A stretch of 64,000 nt of DNA. Source: Sphingomonas piscis (GTDB taxonomy: Bacteria; Pseudomonadota; Alphaproteobacteria; Sphingomonadales; Sphingomonadaceae). Shown here piece by piece: positions 5,631 through 15,068 of the stretch. Position 1 is the first letter of the stretch. Each line of letters starts with the position of its first letter. A model generated the notes under the pieces. That model searched no databases, was not told the origin of the DNA, and was given only the letters and a program-made list of their open reading frames with translations. Where the stretch lies: positions 2,259,501 through 2,323,500 of the forward strand of contig NZ_CP049869.1 in NCBI RefSeq assembly GCF_011300455.1. The letters run 5' to 3'. The position numbers and the translations under genes are program-made.

Positions 5631-7664
5631 CTAAGCAGCCTTCCCAGGCTGCAGCAGTTTCAGGTTGAAGTTTCTATGGAACTTGCACCCGAATTGCGTG
5701 CCTTTCCGCCACCGGATCTCGGCGGCGATCAGCCCGCCAGCAGCGAAGTCCAGCTGGATTGCCGCTCCCTCGGGCAACTCCTCACGGCACTCCACCAGGG
5801 CTCCGCCTGACGAAATGTTGCGAAGCCTCGCGCCGAGCACACGGCCTTCATGATGAAGCAAGGCCGCCCGAATGATCCGCATCCGCGGTTCGCGCTTGGG
5901 CAGGTGAGAGTCGGGCAATGCTGCGGACCCTTTTGCAGCCAGCGCTCGCGCCTGCTCGTCCGGCATCGGCTTTCCGAAAATGTAGCCCTGAACTAGCGAG
6001 CAGCCAAGGTCGCGGACCAATTGAAGCTCTTCCTTCGTCTCCACACCCTCGGCCGTCGTCTGCATCTTGAGGTCGGAAGCAAGCCCTACCATCGCCCGAA
6101 TGAGCGCGGCATTGCGGCTTGCCGGATCGGATGCGCCGCTGACGAAGGAGCGGTCGATCTTGATCTTGTCGAACGGCACACGCTGCAAATAGCTCAGCGA
6201 GGAATATCCGGTACCAAAGTCGTCGAGCGCAAGCTTGATTCCGATGTCCTTCAGACTGCCGATCATTTCATGGACGTGGTCGTCGTTGCTGAGGAACACG
6301 CCCTCCGTGATCTCGAGTTCGAGCCGGCTGGGCGGAAGGCCGGATTGTGCAAGCGCCATCCGAACGACGAAAGGCAATTCCGGCGACTTGAACTGGACGG
6401 GCGACAGGTTAACCGCGACACTGATGTGCGCCGGCCAGTTTGCCGCCTCGGCGCACGCGGTCTTCAGCACCCATTCGCCAAGTTCGTCTATCAGCCGGAG
6501 CTCTTCGGCGATGGGAATGAAGTGAGCGGGACTGACCGGCCCTCGATCTGGGTGGACCCACCGGATCAGCGCCTCAAAGCCGGTGACCTCCTCGCTGAGC
6601 GAATCAACGCATGGCTGGTAGGCGAGGCTCATCTCCCCGCGTTCGAGGGCGACACGCAAGTCGGATTCGAGCAATTGCCGCTGGCGGGCGGCCTCATGCA
6701 TGTCAGGGATGAAGAAGCGGTAGCAGCCCTTTCCGGCGGCCTTGGCGGCGTAGAGCGCGAGATCCGCGTCACGCATCAGGTCGTCCGCGGTACGGTCGTC
6801 GTAATCCGACGTGACGATCCCCACCGACGTGCCGATGGAAACAACGGTACCGTTGATCGTGTAGGGTCGCGAGACGCTGTCGATGATCGTCTTGGCCAGG
6901 CCCGCAAGCTCGTCCTTGTCGGACGTGCCCGGGAGCACGACCTGAAATTCGTCGCCGCCAAGACGGCCTACCTGCCCCAACTTGCCCACGGCATCGCGAA
7001 GCCGAAGCGAGACGAGCCGAAGCAAGGTGTCTCCCGCGGGGTGGCCGAGCGTATCGTTGACTGCCTTGAACCGATCAAGGTCGAGCAGGAATACCGAGCA
7101 GCGGTGCTTGCGGCGCGCAGCGCCCACTAATGCGTCGTCGAGTGCCCGGCGGAGCATCTCGCGATTGGCCAGGCCGGTCAGCGAGTCCTGCCGCGCCAGC
7201 CGATCGAGTTCGACCTCCGACTGGCGCATCTTGGTGAGGTCGGACGCGAAACCGCGAAAACCGAAGAACCGGCCTACCTCGTCGAGCACGGGCGCGCCGC
7301 TGACGGACCACCAGACCTCATCCTTGGTCTTCGCACGAACGATCAGGTCTTTGAACGCCACGTGCGACGACAGGTAGAAGCCGAGTGTTCGCTCCGACGC
7401 TGCCGCTCCCTCGGCCGTTTCAGTGGAGATGAGATCCGTGAATGGTCGGCCGAGAACATCGTTTTCAGTGCGGCCGAGGGCGTGCGCCACGCTGTCGCTA
7501 ATATAGGACAAAGTCCCGTCTCGCGACGTTTCCCAAAACCAGCCCTTGCCGCTGCTTTCAAAGGCGGCGATCAGCTTTTCGGCGCGTGAGGAGTGAAGCC
7601 GCACGTCGGCCGCCGGCTCGGCATCCGCCCGGCTCGTCCTCAGCAATCCTCGGATGGTCCCCAC
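5631..7664 (-). CDS. PAS-GGDEF-EAL-PilZ cyclic-di-GMP protein
   Basis: 677 residues from GTG 7664, with AAAGGA about eight bases upstream. Order: PAS domain (about 30-145), GGDEF (about 155-310) with an intact GGDEF signature near 235-239 (RLGGDEFQ), EAL (about 330-575) with EALIRW near 365 and DDFGTGYSS, then a C-terminal PilZ-like domain (about 590-677) with REPRMRIIR and NISSGGALV. The protein could make, degrade and bind c-di-GMP; both catalytic signatures are intact. No membrane segment is visible, so it is probably cytosolic. It likely links an unknown PAS signal to surface or EPS behaviour, and the EPS block begins 4 kb away. Confidence 0.93.
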   Translation of the reverse strand: MGTIRGLLRTSRADAEPAADVRLHSSRAEKLIAAFESSGKGWFWETSRDGTLSYISDSVAHALGRTENDVLGRPFTDLISTETAEGAAASERTLGFYLSSHVAFKDLIVRAKTKDEVWWSVSGAPVLDEVGRFFGFRGFASDLTKMRQSEVELDRLARQDSLTGLANREMLRRALDDALVGAARRKHRCSVFLLDLDRFKAVNDTLGHPAGDTLLRLVSLRLRDAVGKLGQVGRLGGDEFQVVLPGTSDKDELAGLAKTIIDSVSRPYTINGTVVSIGTSVGIVTSDYDDRTADDLMRDADLALYAAKAAGKGCYRFFIPDMHEAARQRQLLESDLRVALERGEMSLAYQPCVDSLSEEVTGFEALIRWVHPDRGPVSPAHFIPIAEELRLIDELGEWVLKTACAEAANWPAHISVAVNLSPVQFKSPELPFVVRMALAQSGLPPSRLELEITEGVFLSNDDHVHEMIGSLKDIGIKLALDDFGTGYSSLSYLQRVPFDKIKIDRSFVSGASDPASRNAALIRAMVGLASDLKMQTTAEGVETKEELQLVRDLGCSLVQGYIFGKPMPDEQARALAAKGSAALPDSHLPKREPRMRIIRAALLHHEGRVLGARLRNISSGGALVECREELPEGAAIQLDFAAGGLIAAEIRWRKGTQFGCKFHRNFNLKLLQPGKAA

Positions 7665-7844
7665 GGATGATCCTTTCGACGGCGGTGCTTAGCGCCATTT
7701 CGTTGACTTTCCGTGACCTTGTGCCCTGCAATGCGGCTGCAGGGCGGCCTTGCCTTCGTGGCATCCGGCGAATAGGACGCAGCCCTTGTTTTCGGCCCGC
7801 GGCAGCGTCGCGCTGTGGGACCGCCTTCCAGGAGACGATGCGAG

Positions 7845-8636
7845 ATGGCGACTGCCGCGCCTGCCCAGGGCCTGCCTTTACTGTATAATCAGCTCGAGCC
7901 GCTTAATTCCAACCAGCATGGTGCATGGCGCATCCGGCGGCTGGAGAAGGTCCCGGCGATGGCCTCCGTTCATGCCGTGCCCGCGACCGTGGAGGAATTC
8001 CCGCTCCTGCAGCGGAACTATCCGGTCGTGTTTTCAGTGGGCGACAATCCCATTCCTCTCGCTCTGATGGGCCTCAACGAGGGCGTGAACGTCTTTCTCG
8101 ATGAGGAAGGGGCGCTGATCGATCGATCGGTGTACGTGCCCGCTTACCTTCGCCGTTATCCGTTCCTTCTCGCCCGCCTGCAGCCCGACAGCGACGAACT
8201 GTCGCTGTGCGTGGACCCAAGTTCCGGCAGCGTTGGCGAATTCGAGGACGGTGAGCCCTTGTTCGACGGCGACCAGCCGAGCGAGGCGACTAAGGCGATC
8301 CTTCAGTTCTGCGAGCAGTTTGAGACTGCCGGCCAGCGCACCGGTGCGTTCATGGATGAGCTTAAGAAGGCCGACCTTCTGATGGAAGGTGAGGTTGCGA
8401 TTCAGCCCGAAGGTCAGGAACAGCCCTTCGTTTATCGTGGCTTTCAGATGGTCGACGAGGAGAAGCTTCGGAACCTCCGTGGAGATGAGCTTCGCAAGAT
8501 GAACCAGAACGGCATGCTCGGGCTGATCTTCGCTCATCTGTTCTCGCTGGCGCAGACCCGCGACATTTTCTCGCGACAGGTCAGCCAGGGTAAGGGACCA
8601 ATCCCGCTTCCCAATGGTGCAGCCGCTGAGGCGTGA
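7845..8636 (+). CDS. SapC family protein
   Basis: 263 residues from ATG 7845, with GGAGA about 14 bases upstream. Matches the SapC family seen in sphingomonads and Caulobacter: a central YPVVFSVGDNPIPLALMGL segment, then VYVPAYLRRYPFLLA, and FQMVDEEKLRNLRGDELRKMNQNGML near the C-terminus. The name derives from S-layer-associated genes of Campylobacter. In sphingomonads the gene often sits near TonB-dependent receptors, but here it stands alone, followed by a terminator. No signal peptide is visible and the biochemical role is not established. Confidence 0.85.
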   Translation: MATAAPAQGLPLLYNQLEPLNSNQHGAWRIRRLEKVPAMASVHAVPATVEEFPLLQRNYPVVFSVGDNPIPLALMGLNEGVNVFLDEEGALIDRSVYVPAYLRRYPFLLARLQPDSDELSLCVDPSSGSVGEFEDGEPLFDGDQPSEATKAILQFCEQFETAGQRTGAFMDELKKADLLMEGEVAIQPEGQEQPFVYRGFQMVDEEKLRNLRGDELRKMNQNGMLGLIFAHLFSLAQTRDIFSRQVSQGKGPIPLPNGAAAEA

Positions 8637-8764
8637 GTCTGGCGCGACAAGCTGACTTGAAGGGTGCAAGGGTCGCTACCATTTGAGCATTGCTGACTGG
8701 CGGCGCGTCTCCCCCTCGCTCCGCCGATATTCGGCAGCGCACGAGAGTGCGTCCCTCCCTGAAC

Positions 8765-8801
8765 TGGCCGTCCCGCGTAACTGCGGGGCGGCCATTTTCT
8801 T
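8765..8801 (+). terminator. Rho-independent terminator after sapC-like gene
   Basis: TGGCCGTCCCGC (8765-8776) pairs with GCGGGGCGGCCA (8783-8794) over 12 bp with one G-U pair, followed by TTTTCTT on the plus strand. It lies just before the end of the convergent amidohydrolase gene. Confidence 0.85.
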
Positions 8802-8807
8802 ATCTAC

Positions 8808-9653
8808 TTACTCGGCCGCGACCGCGAACTGCCGGCGCAGGAGGCTGCTGCCCAGCTCGACGGTGAGCGCCTCCAGGAGACGGGCAACATCGTCGAAGCC
8901 GTCCGCCGGTTCTCGAAGGCGCTCGTCGAGATAGCAGCGCCGGTCGATCTCCACCTGGATGGCGTGCACGTTGCGACCCGGCGCTCCATGCCGCTCGACG
9001 ACATAGCCGCCGGCGAATGGTTCGTTCGCCTGGGCAGCGAAGCCTTCGTGGGCCGCTACCGCTTCCGCCTCCCGTGTCAGCCAGTCCGCCGCTGTTCGTC
9101 CGTGGCAATCGCCGAAGACGATCGGCGGCGTTCCCGCAGGAGGCGGCGGCATGGAGTGGCAGTCGAGCAGAAGGGCACAGCCGAACCGTTGCAAGATGAG
9201 TTCAAGCTGATCTTCCACCGCCTGATGGTAAGGGCGGTGAGCAGCATCGAGCCTCTTCTCGAGATCGTGGCGGCGGATCGGACGGCGCCATAGATAGCCG
9301 TGCTGCTGTGTGCGGCCCGGTACAATCCCCAGTCCGCCTCGGGCACGGGCGGTCAGCGGCCTTGCCGATCCGCCTTCCACGACGCTGGGATCGATCTCAT
9401 TCTCGGCCCGGTTGCAGTCAACCGCCGCGCGCGGGGTCCGGGCGATCACCGCGCCGACCCCGTGCTGCATCGCTCGCCAGACCAGCCGATCGACGAACGG
9501 ATCCTCCAGGCTCGACAGCGAGCGAAAGCCTTGGGTTGCCAGGTCCAGAAGCCAATCCGGATAGTCTCGGCCCGAATGCGGGACGGACAGCAGCACGGGC
9601 AAGTCGCCGCGGCCGTGATGAATGATTGGCGGGGGAAGGAACGGGGATGACAT
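8808..9653 (-). CDS. N-formylglutamate amidohydrolase family protein
   Basis: 281 residues from ATG 9653. Family hallmarks: LLSVPHSGRDYP near the N-terminus, RTPRAAVDCNRAENEIDP (about residues 70-88), a Tyr/His-rich YHQAVEDQLELI region, and LLLDCHSMPPP with zinc-binding Asp/His. The family hydrolyses N-formyl-L-glutamate to formate and glutamate in histidine degradation; no other hut gene is in the window, so the substrate is unproven. Divergent from cpdR. Confidence 0.88.
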   Translation of the reverse strand: MSSPFLPPPIIHHGRGDLPVLLSVPHSGRDYPDWLLDLATQGFRSLSSLEDPFVDRLVWRAMQHGVGAVIARTPRAAVDCNRAENEIDPSVVEGGSARPLTARARGGLGIVPGRTQQHGYLWRRPIRRHDLEKRLDAAHRPYHQAVEDQLELILQRFGCALLLDCHSMPPPPAGTPPIVFGDCHGRTAADWLTREAEAVAAHEGFAAQANEPFAGGYVVERHGAPGRNVHAIQVEIDRRCYLDERLREPADGFDDVARLLEALTVELGSSLLRRQFAVAAE

Positions 9654-9746
9654 GTGCCAGTTTAGGACTCGCGCTGATGCGGTGAAACGCGCGGGGCGCC
9701 AGAACGCTTCTGGAAAAATTCACTTCTTGGGCGCATAGTTGAGTTG

Positions 9747-10124
9747 ATGATGCGAATCCTGCTTGCCGAAGACGATAGCTCAATGCGCGAGTATCTCCAG
9801 CGTGCCCTGCAACGTGTGGGTTACGAGGTTGTGGCGGTTGGCTGCGGTACGGAGGCGATGCCCTTGCTAGAGGCCGAGCGCTTCGACCTTCTGCTGACGG
9901 ACATCGTCATGCCGGAGATGGATGGGATCGAGCTGGCCCAGAAGGCCTCGGCAATCGATCCCGCGATCCGCGTCATGTTCATCACGGGCTTTGCCGCAGT
10001 CGCGCTTCAGAGTGGCCGAACCGCACCCGAGGCCAAGATGCTGTCCAAGCCGTTCCACCTCAAGGACCTGGTGGCCGAGGTCGATCGCATGTTCCAGACC
10101 GAGGATCAGCACGGACGACTTTAG
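9747..10124 (+). CDS. cpdR: Response regulator CpdR
   Basis: Single receiver domain of about 125 residues with no output domain. Acidic pocket AEDD near residues 9-11, phospho-acceptor Asp in LLLTDIVMPEMDG near 53, conserved Thr in MFITGFA and Lys in LSKPF. In Caulobacter and relatives, unphosphorylated CpdR localises ClpXP and promotes timed proteolysis of CtrA; CckA-ChpT phosphorylation switches it off. The size, motif pattern and amidohydrolase neighbour all fit. Start is ATG 9747 or the adjacent ATG 9750. Confidence 0.9.
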   Translation: MMRILLAEDDSSMREYLQRALQRVGYEVVAVGCGTEAMPLLEAERFDLLLTDIVMPEMDGIELAQKASAIDPAIRVMFITGFAAVALQSGRTAPEAKMLSKPFHLKDLVAEVDRMFQTEDQHGRL

Positions 10125-10178
10125 GCGGCGCTGGAGGGTTGCGCCCGCCGCTGCCCCCCTCTACATGCGCGTCACAGT

Positions 10179-10253
10179 GGGCGTGTAGCTCAGTGGTAGA
10201 GCACTGTGTTGACATCGCAGGGGTCGCAAGTTCAATCCTTGCCACGCCCACCA
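10179..10253 (+). tRNA. tRNA-Val(GAC)
   Basis: Acceptor GGGCGTG (10179-10185) pairs with CACGCCC (10243-10249). The D-arm is GCTCAGTGGTAGAGC, and the anticodon loop TTGACAT gives GAC. CCA is encoded at 10251-10253. The 255 bases after it (10254-10508) hold no gene I can support. Confidence 0.96.
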
Positions 10254-10508
10254 TTTTCCTTCCATTTATGTTTTGATTGAGCCCACGTGATCTGAGCGGG
10301 CTGGTGAGCGCTGAAAATGGCGAGGCCAGCAAGATCCTCAAGCGAGTGTCTGCTCTAAAGAAGGCTACAAGACACGACATCCGCGCGAAAAACCTCGGCC
10401 GGGTTCAATCCTTCGCAACATTCTCATAATAGCTAGCTGATGAGGCTTCGTTGCTGAAGCGTGGCGGCACATCGGTGGTCCGGTCCGCAAACGGGAGAAG
10501 TATTGCGT

Positions 10509-11387
10509 ATGGACGATTTGCGGAAGCTGTCGGATCCAAAGCGGATGAGCGCGGTTCGGCGCACCGGCCTGCTCGATACCGGCTCGGAGCCGGATTTCGA
10601 TCAGCTTACCCGGATGGCGGCGCGCCTCCTGGGAGCGCCGAGCGCCTTCGTCACGGTGATCAGCGACGAACGGCAATTCATCAAGAGCGCGTCGGAAAAT
10701 GGCGCACCATCCGAGCTCGCGGGTGTGTCGCAGCCGCTTAGCATGTCGTTCTGCAAGCATGCGGTCGCCGCCAACCAGCCGCTCGTGGTCGAAAATGCGC
10801 GCGAGCACCCGGTGCTGAAGGACAATGACGCGGTCGATGCCGGCGTGATCGCATATGCCGGTATCCCGCTTGAGACGGAGGACGGCCAGGCGATCGGTGC
10901 ACTGTGCGTTGTGGACTCGAAACCGCGCGCCTGGTCGCCCGAAGATATCGAGGGTCTGCGGGCCCTGGCGCGATCGGCGATGAAGTTGATCGACGAGCGA
11001 ACTCCTGCCGGCGACGGTGGGGAAGGGCAGGTCGGCGATGGCCTGCTCGCCTGCGTCGAACTTCATCTCCGGGCGTCTGACACCTACGCTCGGCTGGTGC
11101 GTGGGTCGAAGGAGCTCGACTTTGCGGAAGAAGCAAAGGCGCGCGGCGATCTGGTGCGCACGCTCGGCGGTCTCCGCGACCATTATAACCAGAACGCATC
11201 GGCTGATGAGGAGCTGCGGCAAGCAGTCGGCCGCTACTTGCAGGCAGACGAGACGCGAGGCGCCGCCACGCGGCAGTTCGCGAACGGCGAAATCGACCTG
11301 CCCGTTCTTGAGTCGGCGATCCGTCAGCACATGGACTCCACGGATTATCTCCGCCTCATCGCCCTGAACCAGGGAGCCGATCTATGA
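10509..11387 (+). CDS. GAF-domain protein coupled to the EPS initiator
   Basis: 292 residues from ATG 10509, with GGGAG 12 bases upstream. A GAF domain spans about residues 15-165 (FVTVISDERQFIKS, MSFCKHAVAANQPLVVENA, YAGIPLETEDGQAIGALCVVD). This type is common in redox or light-responsive sensor proteins. The C-terminal 110 residues are helical with no kinase or GGDEF signature, so the output is unclear. Its TGA overlaps the ATG of the WbaP-like gene by four bases, which suggests it senses a signal that sets EPS initiation. Confidence 0.85.
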   Translation: MDDLRKLSDPKRMSAVRRTGLLDTGSEPDFDQLTRMAARLLGAPSAFVTVISDERQFIKSASENGAPSELAGVSQPLSMSFCKHAVAANQPLVVENAREHPVLKDNDAVDAGVIAYAGIPLETEDGQAIGALCVVDSKPRAWSPEDIEGLRALARSAMKLIDERTPAGDGGEGQVGDGLLACVELHLRASDTYARLVRGSKELDFAEEAKARGDLVRTLGGLRDHYNQNASADEELRQAVGRYLQADETRGAATRQFANGEIDLPVLESAIRQHMDSTDYLRLIALNQGADL

Positions 11388-12877
11388 CGTCGTCGGCGGC
11401 GGTTGAGTACTCCAAGCCCGCCACCTTCCATGAACGCCGCACCCCCGGAATGCCGCCGCTGCAATGGTCTGCAAATGCAACCAGGGTGAGCAGGCTTTCG
11501 CTGATCATCGCCGATGCGATCGCTCTCGCGCTGGCTTTGGCGATCATCGTGCTGTTCCGGCGCCTGCTTTTCGGCCCCCTTCCGCCGTTGCACTGGGGGT
11601 TGTGGTCGACCGCTGCCGCCTGGTTCCTGTTCCGCGGCGCAAGCGAACTCTTCACGCCTTACGGCCTCTATCCGCCGGAGGAACTGAGACGCTCGTTTCG
11701 CACTAGTTCGGCCGCCCTCGTAATCCACTGCGCGCTTCTAATCGCTTCCGGCAGTTATGAGACTTGGCGGCTGTTCGGCCTGTTGATCTGGCCGCTTTCC
11801 TTGCCGCTCACCTACACATGCCGAACGTTCATCCGGTCCCGCCTGATCGCACTGAAGCAATATGGCGCTCCGGTCGCAGTGATCGGCAATGGCCTGGCCG
11901 CCCGTCGCGCAATCCGCGAACTGCTCTCGCGCCCGGAACTCGGCTATGTTCCTGTTGCGGTGTTCACGACGGAGAGGGCTGAGGCTAACGAGACCCGCGA
12001 CTTGTTCGGCGTGCCTTTGGTCGGTCGGGCTGATGCAGCAGGCAGTTTCGAATTCCCCTATCATGTGTCGCACGCCTTGTTGGCGGTTGGCACTGGCTGG
12101 GCTGATGAACGGAACCACCAGCTCGCGCAGCAGCTTGCGCGCCGTTACCCGCATCTTCAGATCTTCTCGAATCTGGTAGGGCAGGGCCACTGGCTTGCCC
12201 GGGCGCGGCCGCTCGGACCCTATGTTGCTATCGAGACTCGGCACGCGCGCTTCACGTGGCACCAGCGGTTGCTGAAGCGCGCGATGGATATCGCCATCTG
12301 CCTCCCCGCGCTGATCCTGGCGTCGCCACTGATCCTGATTGCCGGCATCGGCATCTATGCCGCGGATCCAGGGCCGATTTTCTTCTCGCAGACACGTGAG
12401 GGCCGGCGCGGGAAGCCGATCAAGATCTACAAGCTGCGGTCGATGGTGGTCGGGGCGGAAGCCAAGCTTGCAGCCTATCTCGCCAAGGATGAAATGGCCC
12501 GCTTCGAATATGAGCGGACGATGAAGCTTCGTAACGACCCGCGCATCATCCCCGGCGTCGGGAAAATCATCCGCAAGGCAAGCATCGACGAGCTTCCGCA
12601 GCTTTGGAGTATTATCAAGGGCGACATGAGCTTGGTCGGGCCACGGGTCATGCCGACGCGGGAAGTGGATTTGTACAGCGAAGAGGGGCGCGACCTGCGC
12701 CGCGACATGCTGCCCGGTTTGACCGGCTTCTGGCAGGTCGAGCACCGCAACGACAGCGACTTTCGGGTCCGCGAGCTCGCCGACTCTTTCTACGTGGCGA
12801 ACTGGTCCGTCTGGCTCGACTTGTGGATCGTGCTTCGGACCGTGCGCGTCGTCCTGACCGGGGCCGGTGCCTTTTAG
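11384..12877 (+). CDS. Undecaprenyl-phosphate sugar phosphotransferase (WbaP-like)
   Basis: 497 residues; ATG overlaps the GAF gene stop. About five N-terminal membrane segments (residues 35-155), then a cytosolic nucleotide-binding-like region (VAVIGNGLAARRAIREL), then the bacterial sugar transferase catalytic domain from about 295 (RAMDIAICLPALILASP, FFSQTREGRRGKPIKIYKLRSM, KASIDELPQLWSIIKGDMSLVGPR). Transfers a hexose-1-phosphate from a UDP-sugar to undecaprenyl phosphate, starting EPS repeat-unit assembly. The stop overlaps the convergent Wza-like gene stop by four bases. Confidence 0.93.
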   Translation: MTSSAAVEYSKPATFHERRTPGMPPLQWSANATRVSRLSLIIADAIALALALAIIVLFRRLLFGPLPPLHWGLWSTAAAWFLFRGASELFTPYGLYPPEELRRSFRTSSAALVIHCALLIASGSYETWRLFGLLIWPLSLPLTYTCRTFIRSRLIALKQYGAPVAVIGNGLAARRAIRELLSRPELGYVPVAVFTTERAEANETRDLFGVPLVGRADAAGSFEFPYHVSHALLAVGTGWADERNHQLAQQLARRYPHLQIFSNLVGQGHWLARARPLGPYVAIETRHARFTWHQRLLKRAMDIAICLPALILASPLILIAGIGIYAADPGPIFFSQTREGRRGKPIKIYKLRSMVVGAEAKLAAYLAKDEMARFEYERTMKLRNDPRIIPGVGKIIRKASIDELPQLWSIIKGDMSLVGPRVMPTREVDLYSEEGRDLRRDMLPGLTGFWQVEHRNDSDFRVRELADSFYVANWSVWLDLWIVLRTVRVVLTGAGAF

Positions 12878-13584
12878 TAGGGTCGGAACACGGCGAGGGC
12901 CGGGGCCGCGCCGAGGAAGTCGCGGAAGGCACCCTTTAGTTCGGAAGTGCCGACGACGACAATGTCGCCGCCCAGGACTAATGGGTCGGGTTCGAAGCCG
13001 CGCCGGATCCGGCGAAGGTCGAACATCGCACCCATCCGCTGACCGTTCACGGTACGGAAGATAATGACTTCGTTCAGGCGGGCAGTGCGGGTCGGGCCAC
13101 GCGCAAGCGCAACGGCTTGGATCAATGACGACGTACCGCGAACGTCATAGCGCCCGGGCTCTTCGACATCGCCTTCGACCGTCACCACTTGCCGAGCGAA
13201 TTGGGTGATGTTGACCGAAACTTCCGGTCGCCGGAGATAACGGGCACCGAGCAGTGCCTCAATCTCGCGCGCGGCTTCCTCGGCCGTCTTGCCGCCCACC
13301 CGAACGGTACCGAGAAGGGGCATCGAGACGTTGCCGGCCGTATCGACGCTCGCCTGATCAACGCTGAGGTCCGGTTCGTAGGCTACGTTGATGTCGACCA
13401 CGTCAGCTGGACCAAGACGATACACGCCGGGCGTCATTTCGGGGTTGGCGATGCCGGTCGCCGTCAGCGCTGCTTCACCCTGGTGCAAGGTAGGGCTGAC
13501 GCTATGGCACCCGCTTGCCAGCAGGGCGGCCCCGACGGCGATCAGCGCCGGGATGCTGGAACGACGACCCGATTTGAACGCCAA
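12874..13584 (-). CDS. Polysaccharide export outer-membrane lipoprotein (Wza-like)
   Basis: 236 residues. I choose TTG 13584 because AGGAG lies eight bases upstream and the product then begins with a lipoprotein signal peptide ending LLASGC. The in-frame ATG at 13638 would prepend 18 unlikely residues. Contains the poly-export/SLBB pattern: GVYRLGPADVVDINVAYEPDLS, then MPLLGTVRVGGKTAEEAAREIE, then VTVEGDVEEPGRYDV. Forms the outer-membrane channel for EPS. Divergent from the Wzz-like gene with 86 bp between starts. Confidence 0.9.
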   Translation of the reverse strand: MAFKSGRRSSIPALIAVGAALLASGCHSVSPTLHQGEAALTATGIANPEMTPGVYRLGPADVVDINVAYEPDLSVDQASVDTAGNVSMPLLGTVRVGGKTAEEAAREIEALLGARYLRRPEVSVNITQFARQVVTVEGDVEEPGRYDVRGTSSLIQAVALARGPTRTARLNEVIIFRTVNGQRMGAMFDLRRIRRGFEPDPLVLGGDIVVVGTSELKGAFRDFLGAAPALAVFRPY

Positions 13585-13670
13585 GGCTAACTCTCCTCTT
13601 GCCCGATGGACCCAAGTCCAACTTGATTTTCGCGGCAAAGTCTAGACTTTGGGATTCAAGGAACAAGGGG

Positions 13671-15068
13671 ATGCGAATGGAAGCGACGCGTGCGGCTGCT
13701 GGAGATCCGGTGGCCAGAAGTTCGGACCTGGAACTGCTGGTTGCTTACGGTCGCCGCAACTGGTGGGTGGTTGTGGCCAGCGTTGTCGCCGCCATCCTTC
13801 TTGGCGTCGCTTATCTGCTGCTTGCTCGGCCGGCATATCGCGCAACGGCCGTGATGCTTATTCAGCCGCAGAGCAGCCAACCCGACACGCGCGCAGCCGC
13901 TCCAGCGACACCCGAACTGGTCCGCAGCCAGGTCGAAGTCCTGAAGTCGCAACCGGTGCTTGACGCGGTGGTGAAGCAGCTTCGGCTCGACCGAGATCCG
14001 GAATTTGCCGGCGATGCACCAACTGGCGCGAGTGCTGCGGTCCGGGCAGCGGCAACGCGCGAGGAATTGGGCGACAAGCTGACCGCCGACAATGATGGCC
14101 GGTCTTACACCGTTAGCATGACGGCGAAATCCAAAGACCCTGCCAAAGCCGCACGGATCGCGAACACAGTCGCCGAGAGTTATATCGAGATCCAGCGCGC
14201 ACAGAAGGTGCGCCTGGTGGAGACCACCCGCTCCAACCTTGCAAAGCGGCTCGCCGACCTTCGCGCGGAGACGTTCGCGGCCGAGCAGGCCGCGGAAGGC
14301 TATCGTCTTCGCTCCGGATTGGTGCCGCTCAGCAGCGTGCCGGAGGACAGCGAAAGCTATGCGGCCGCTACACCTGCGTCCCGCGAGATCATCGAAATGT
14401 CCAAGGAGCATGCCGCACTCGCGGCGCGCAGGGCGGACGCGCAGGCGAAATATTCGGCGCAGCAGGCGGCGGTCGCGCGTGGGCGCGGCGATGCCACCAG
14501 CGAAGTTCTATCCTCGACCGTCGTGTCGGAACTGCGTCAGCAAGAATCGCAACTTGCGAGCCGGGAGGCAGAACTGCTGGCCCGTTATCGCCCCGACCAT
14601 CCGCTCGTTCGTCCGGTCCAAGCCGAGCTTGGACAAGTCCGCCGAGCGATCTCCTCCGAAGTGGCGCGAATTCATCGCGGCGTCGCGTCGGCAGCGTCGG
14701 CCAGCAATCAGGCCTATGAGGGCGGCGACCGCTTCATGACCTACCTTGCGCAGCGGCGAAGCAACGATCTTCAGGCCTCGACACGGCTGACGCAGCTGCA
14801 GCGTGAGGCCAAGCTTAAGCGCGACACCTATGAAGAGTTTGCGGCGCAGATGCAGCGCGCGTCGGAGCAGGCGGGCCTTCAGCTGCCTGACGTTCTCCTG
14901 GTATCCCCGGCAACGCCGCCGGTTCGCACCAGCGGGCCCAAGCCACTGATCGTGTTGGTGGTTGCGGCATTCCTTGGCCTGATCGCAGGACTTGCCCTGG
15001 GCTTGCTTCGCTCACTTGCAGCCGAGCGACGGGTGGTCCGCCGCGAGACCGTGCGCGCGACGGCCTAG
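13671..15068 (+). CDS. Wzz/GumC-like chain-length or export protein
   Basis: 465 residues from ATG 13671, with AAGGA upstream. A first membrane segment (VVVASVVAAILLGVAYLLLA) is followed by the Wzz periplasmic region, long coiled-coil stretches (residues 170-400) and a second membrane helix near the C-terminus (LIVLVVAAFLGLIAGLALGLL). It lacks the cytoplasmic tyrosine autokinase domain seen in larger Wzc proteins, and no separate kinase gene is in the window. Sets polymer length and links the inner membrane to the Wza channel. Confidence 0.88.
   Translation: MRMEATRAAAGDPVARSSDLELLVAYGRRNWWVVVASVVAAILLGVAYLLLARPAYRATAVMLIQPQSSQPDTRAAAPATPELVRSQVEVLKSQPVLDAVVKQLRLDRDPEFAGDAPTGASAAVRAAATREELGDKLTADNDGRSYTVSMTAKSKDPAKAARIANTVAESYIEIQRAQKVRLVETTRSNLAKRLADLRAETFAAEQAAEGYRLRSGLVPLSSVPEDSESYAAATPASREIIEMSKEHAALAARRADAQAKYSAQQAAVARGRGDATSEVLSSTVVSELRQQESQLASREAELLARYRPDHPLVRPVQAELGQVRRAISSEVARIHRGVASAASASNQAYEGGDRFMTYLAQRRSNDLQASTRLTQLQREAKLKRDTYEEFAAQMQRASEQAGLQLPDVLLVSPATPPVRTSGPKPLIVLVVAAFLGLIAGLALGLLRSLAAERRVVRRETVRATA

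Noticed and set aside
6021-7130. Long open frame on the plus strand inside the PAS-GGDEF-EAL-PilZ gene
   Set aside because: It is antisense to well-conserved c-di-GMP domains and its predicted protein has no recognisable pattern; typical of GC-rich DNA.
10400-10430. TTCAATCCTT resembling a tRNA T-arm remnant after tRNA-Val
   Set aside because: Ten bases shared with the tRNA, but no stem or acceptor; too weak to claim an attachment site.
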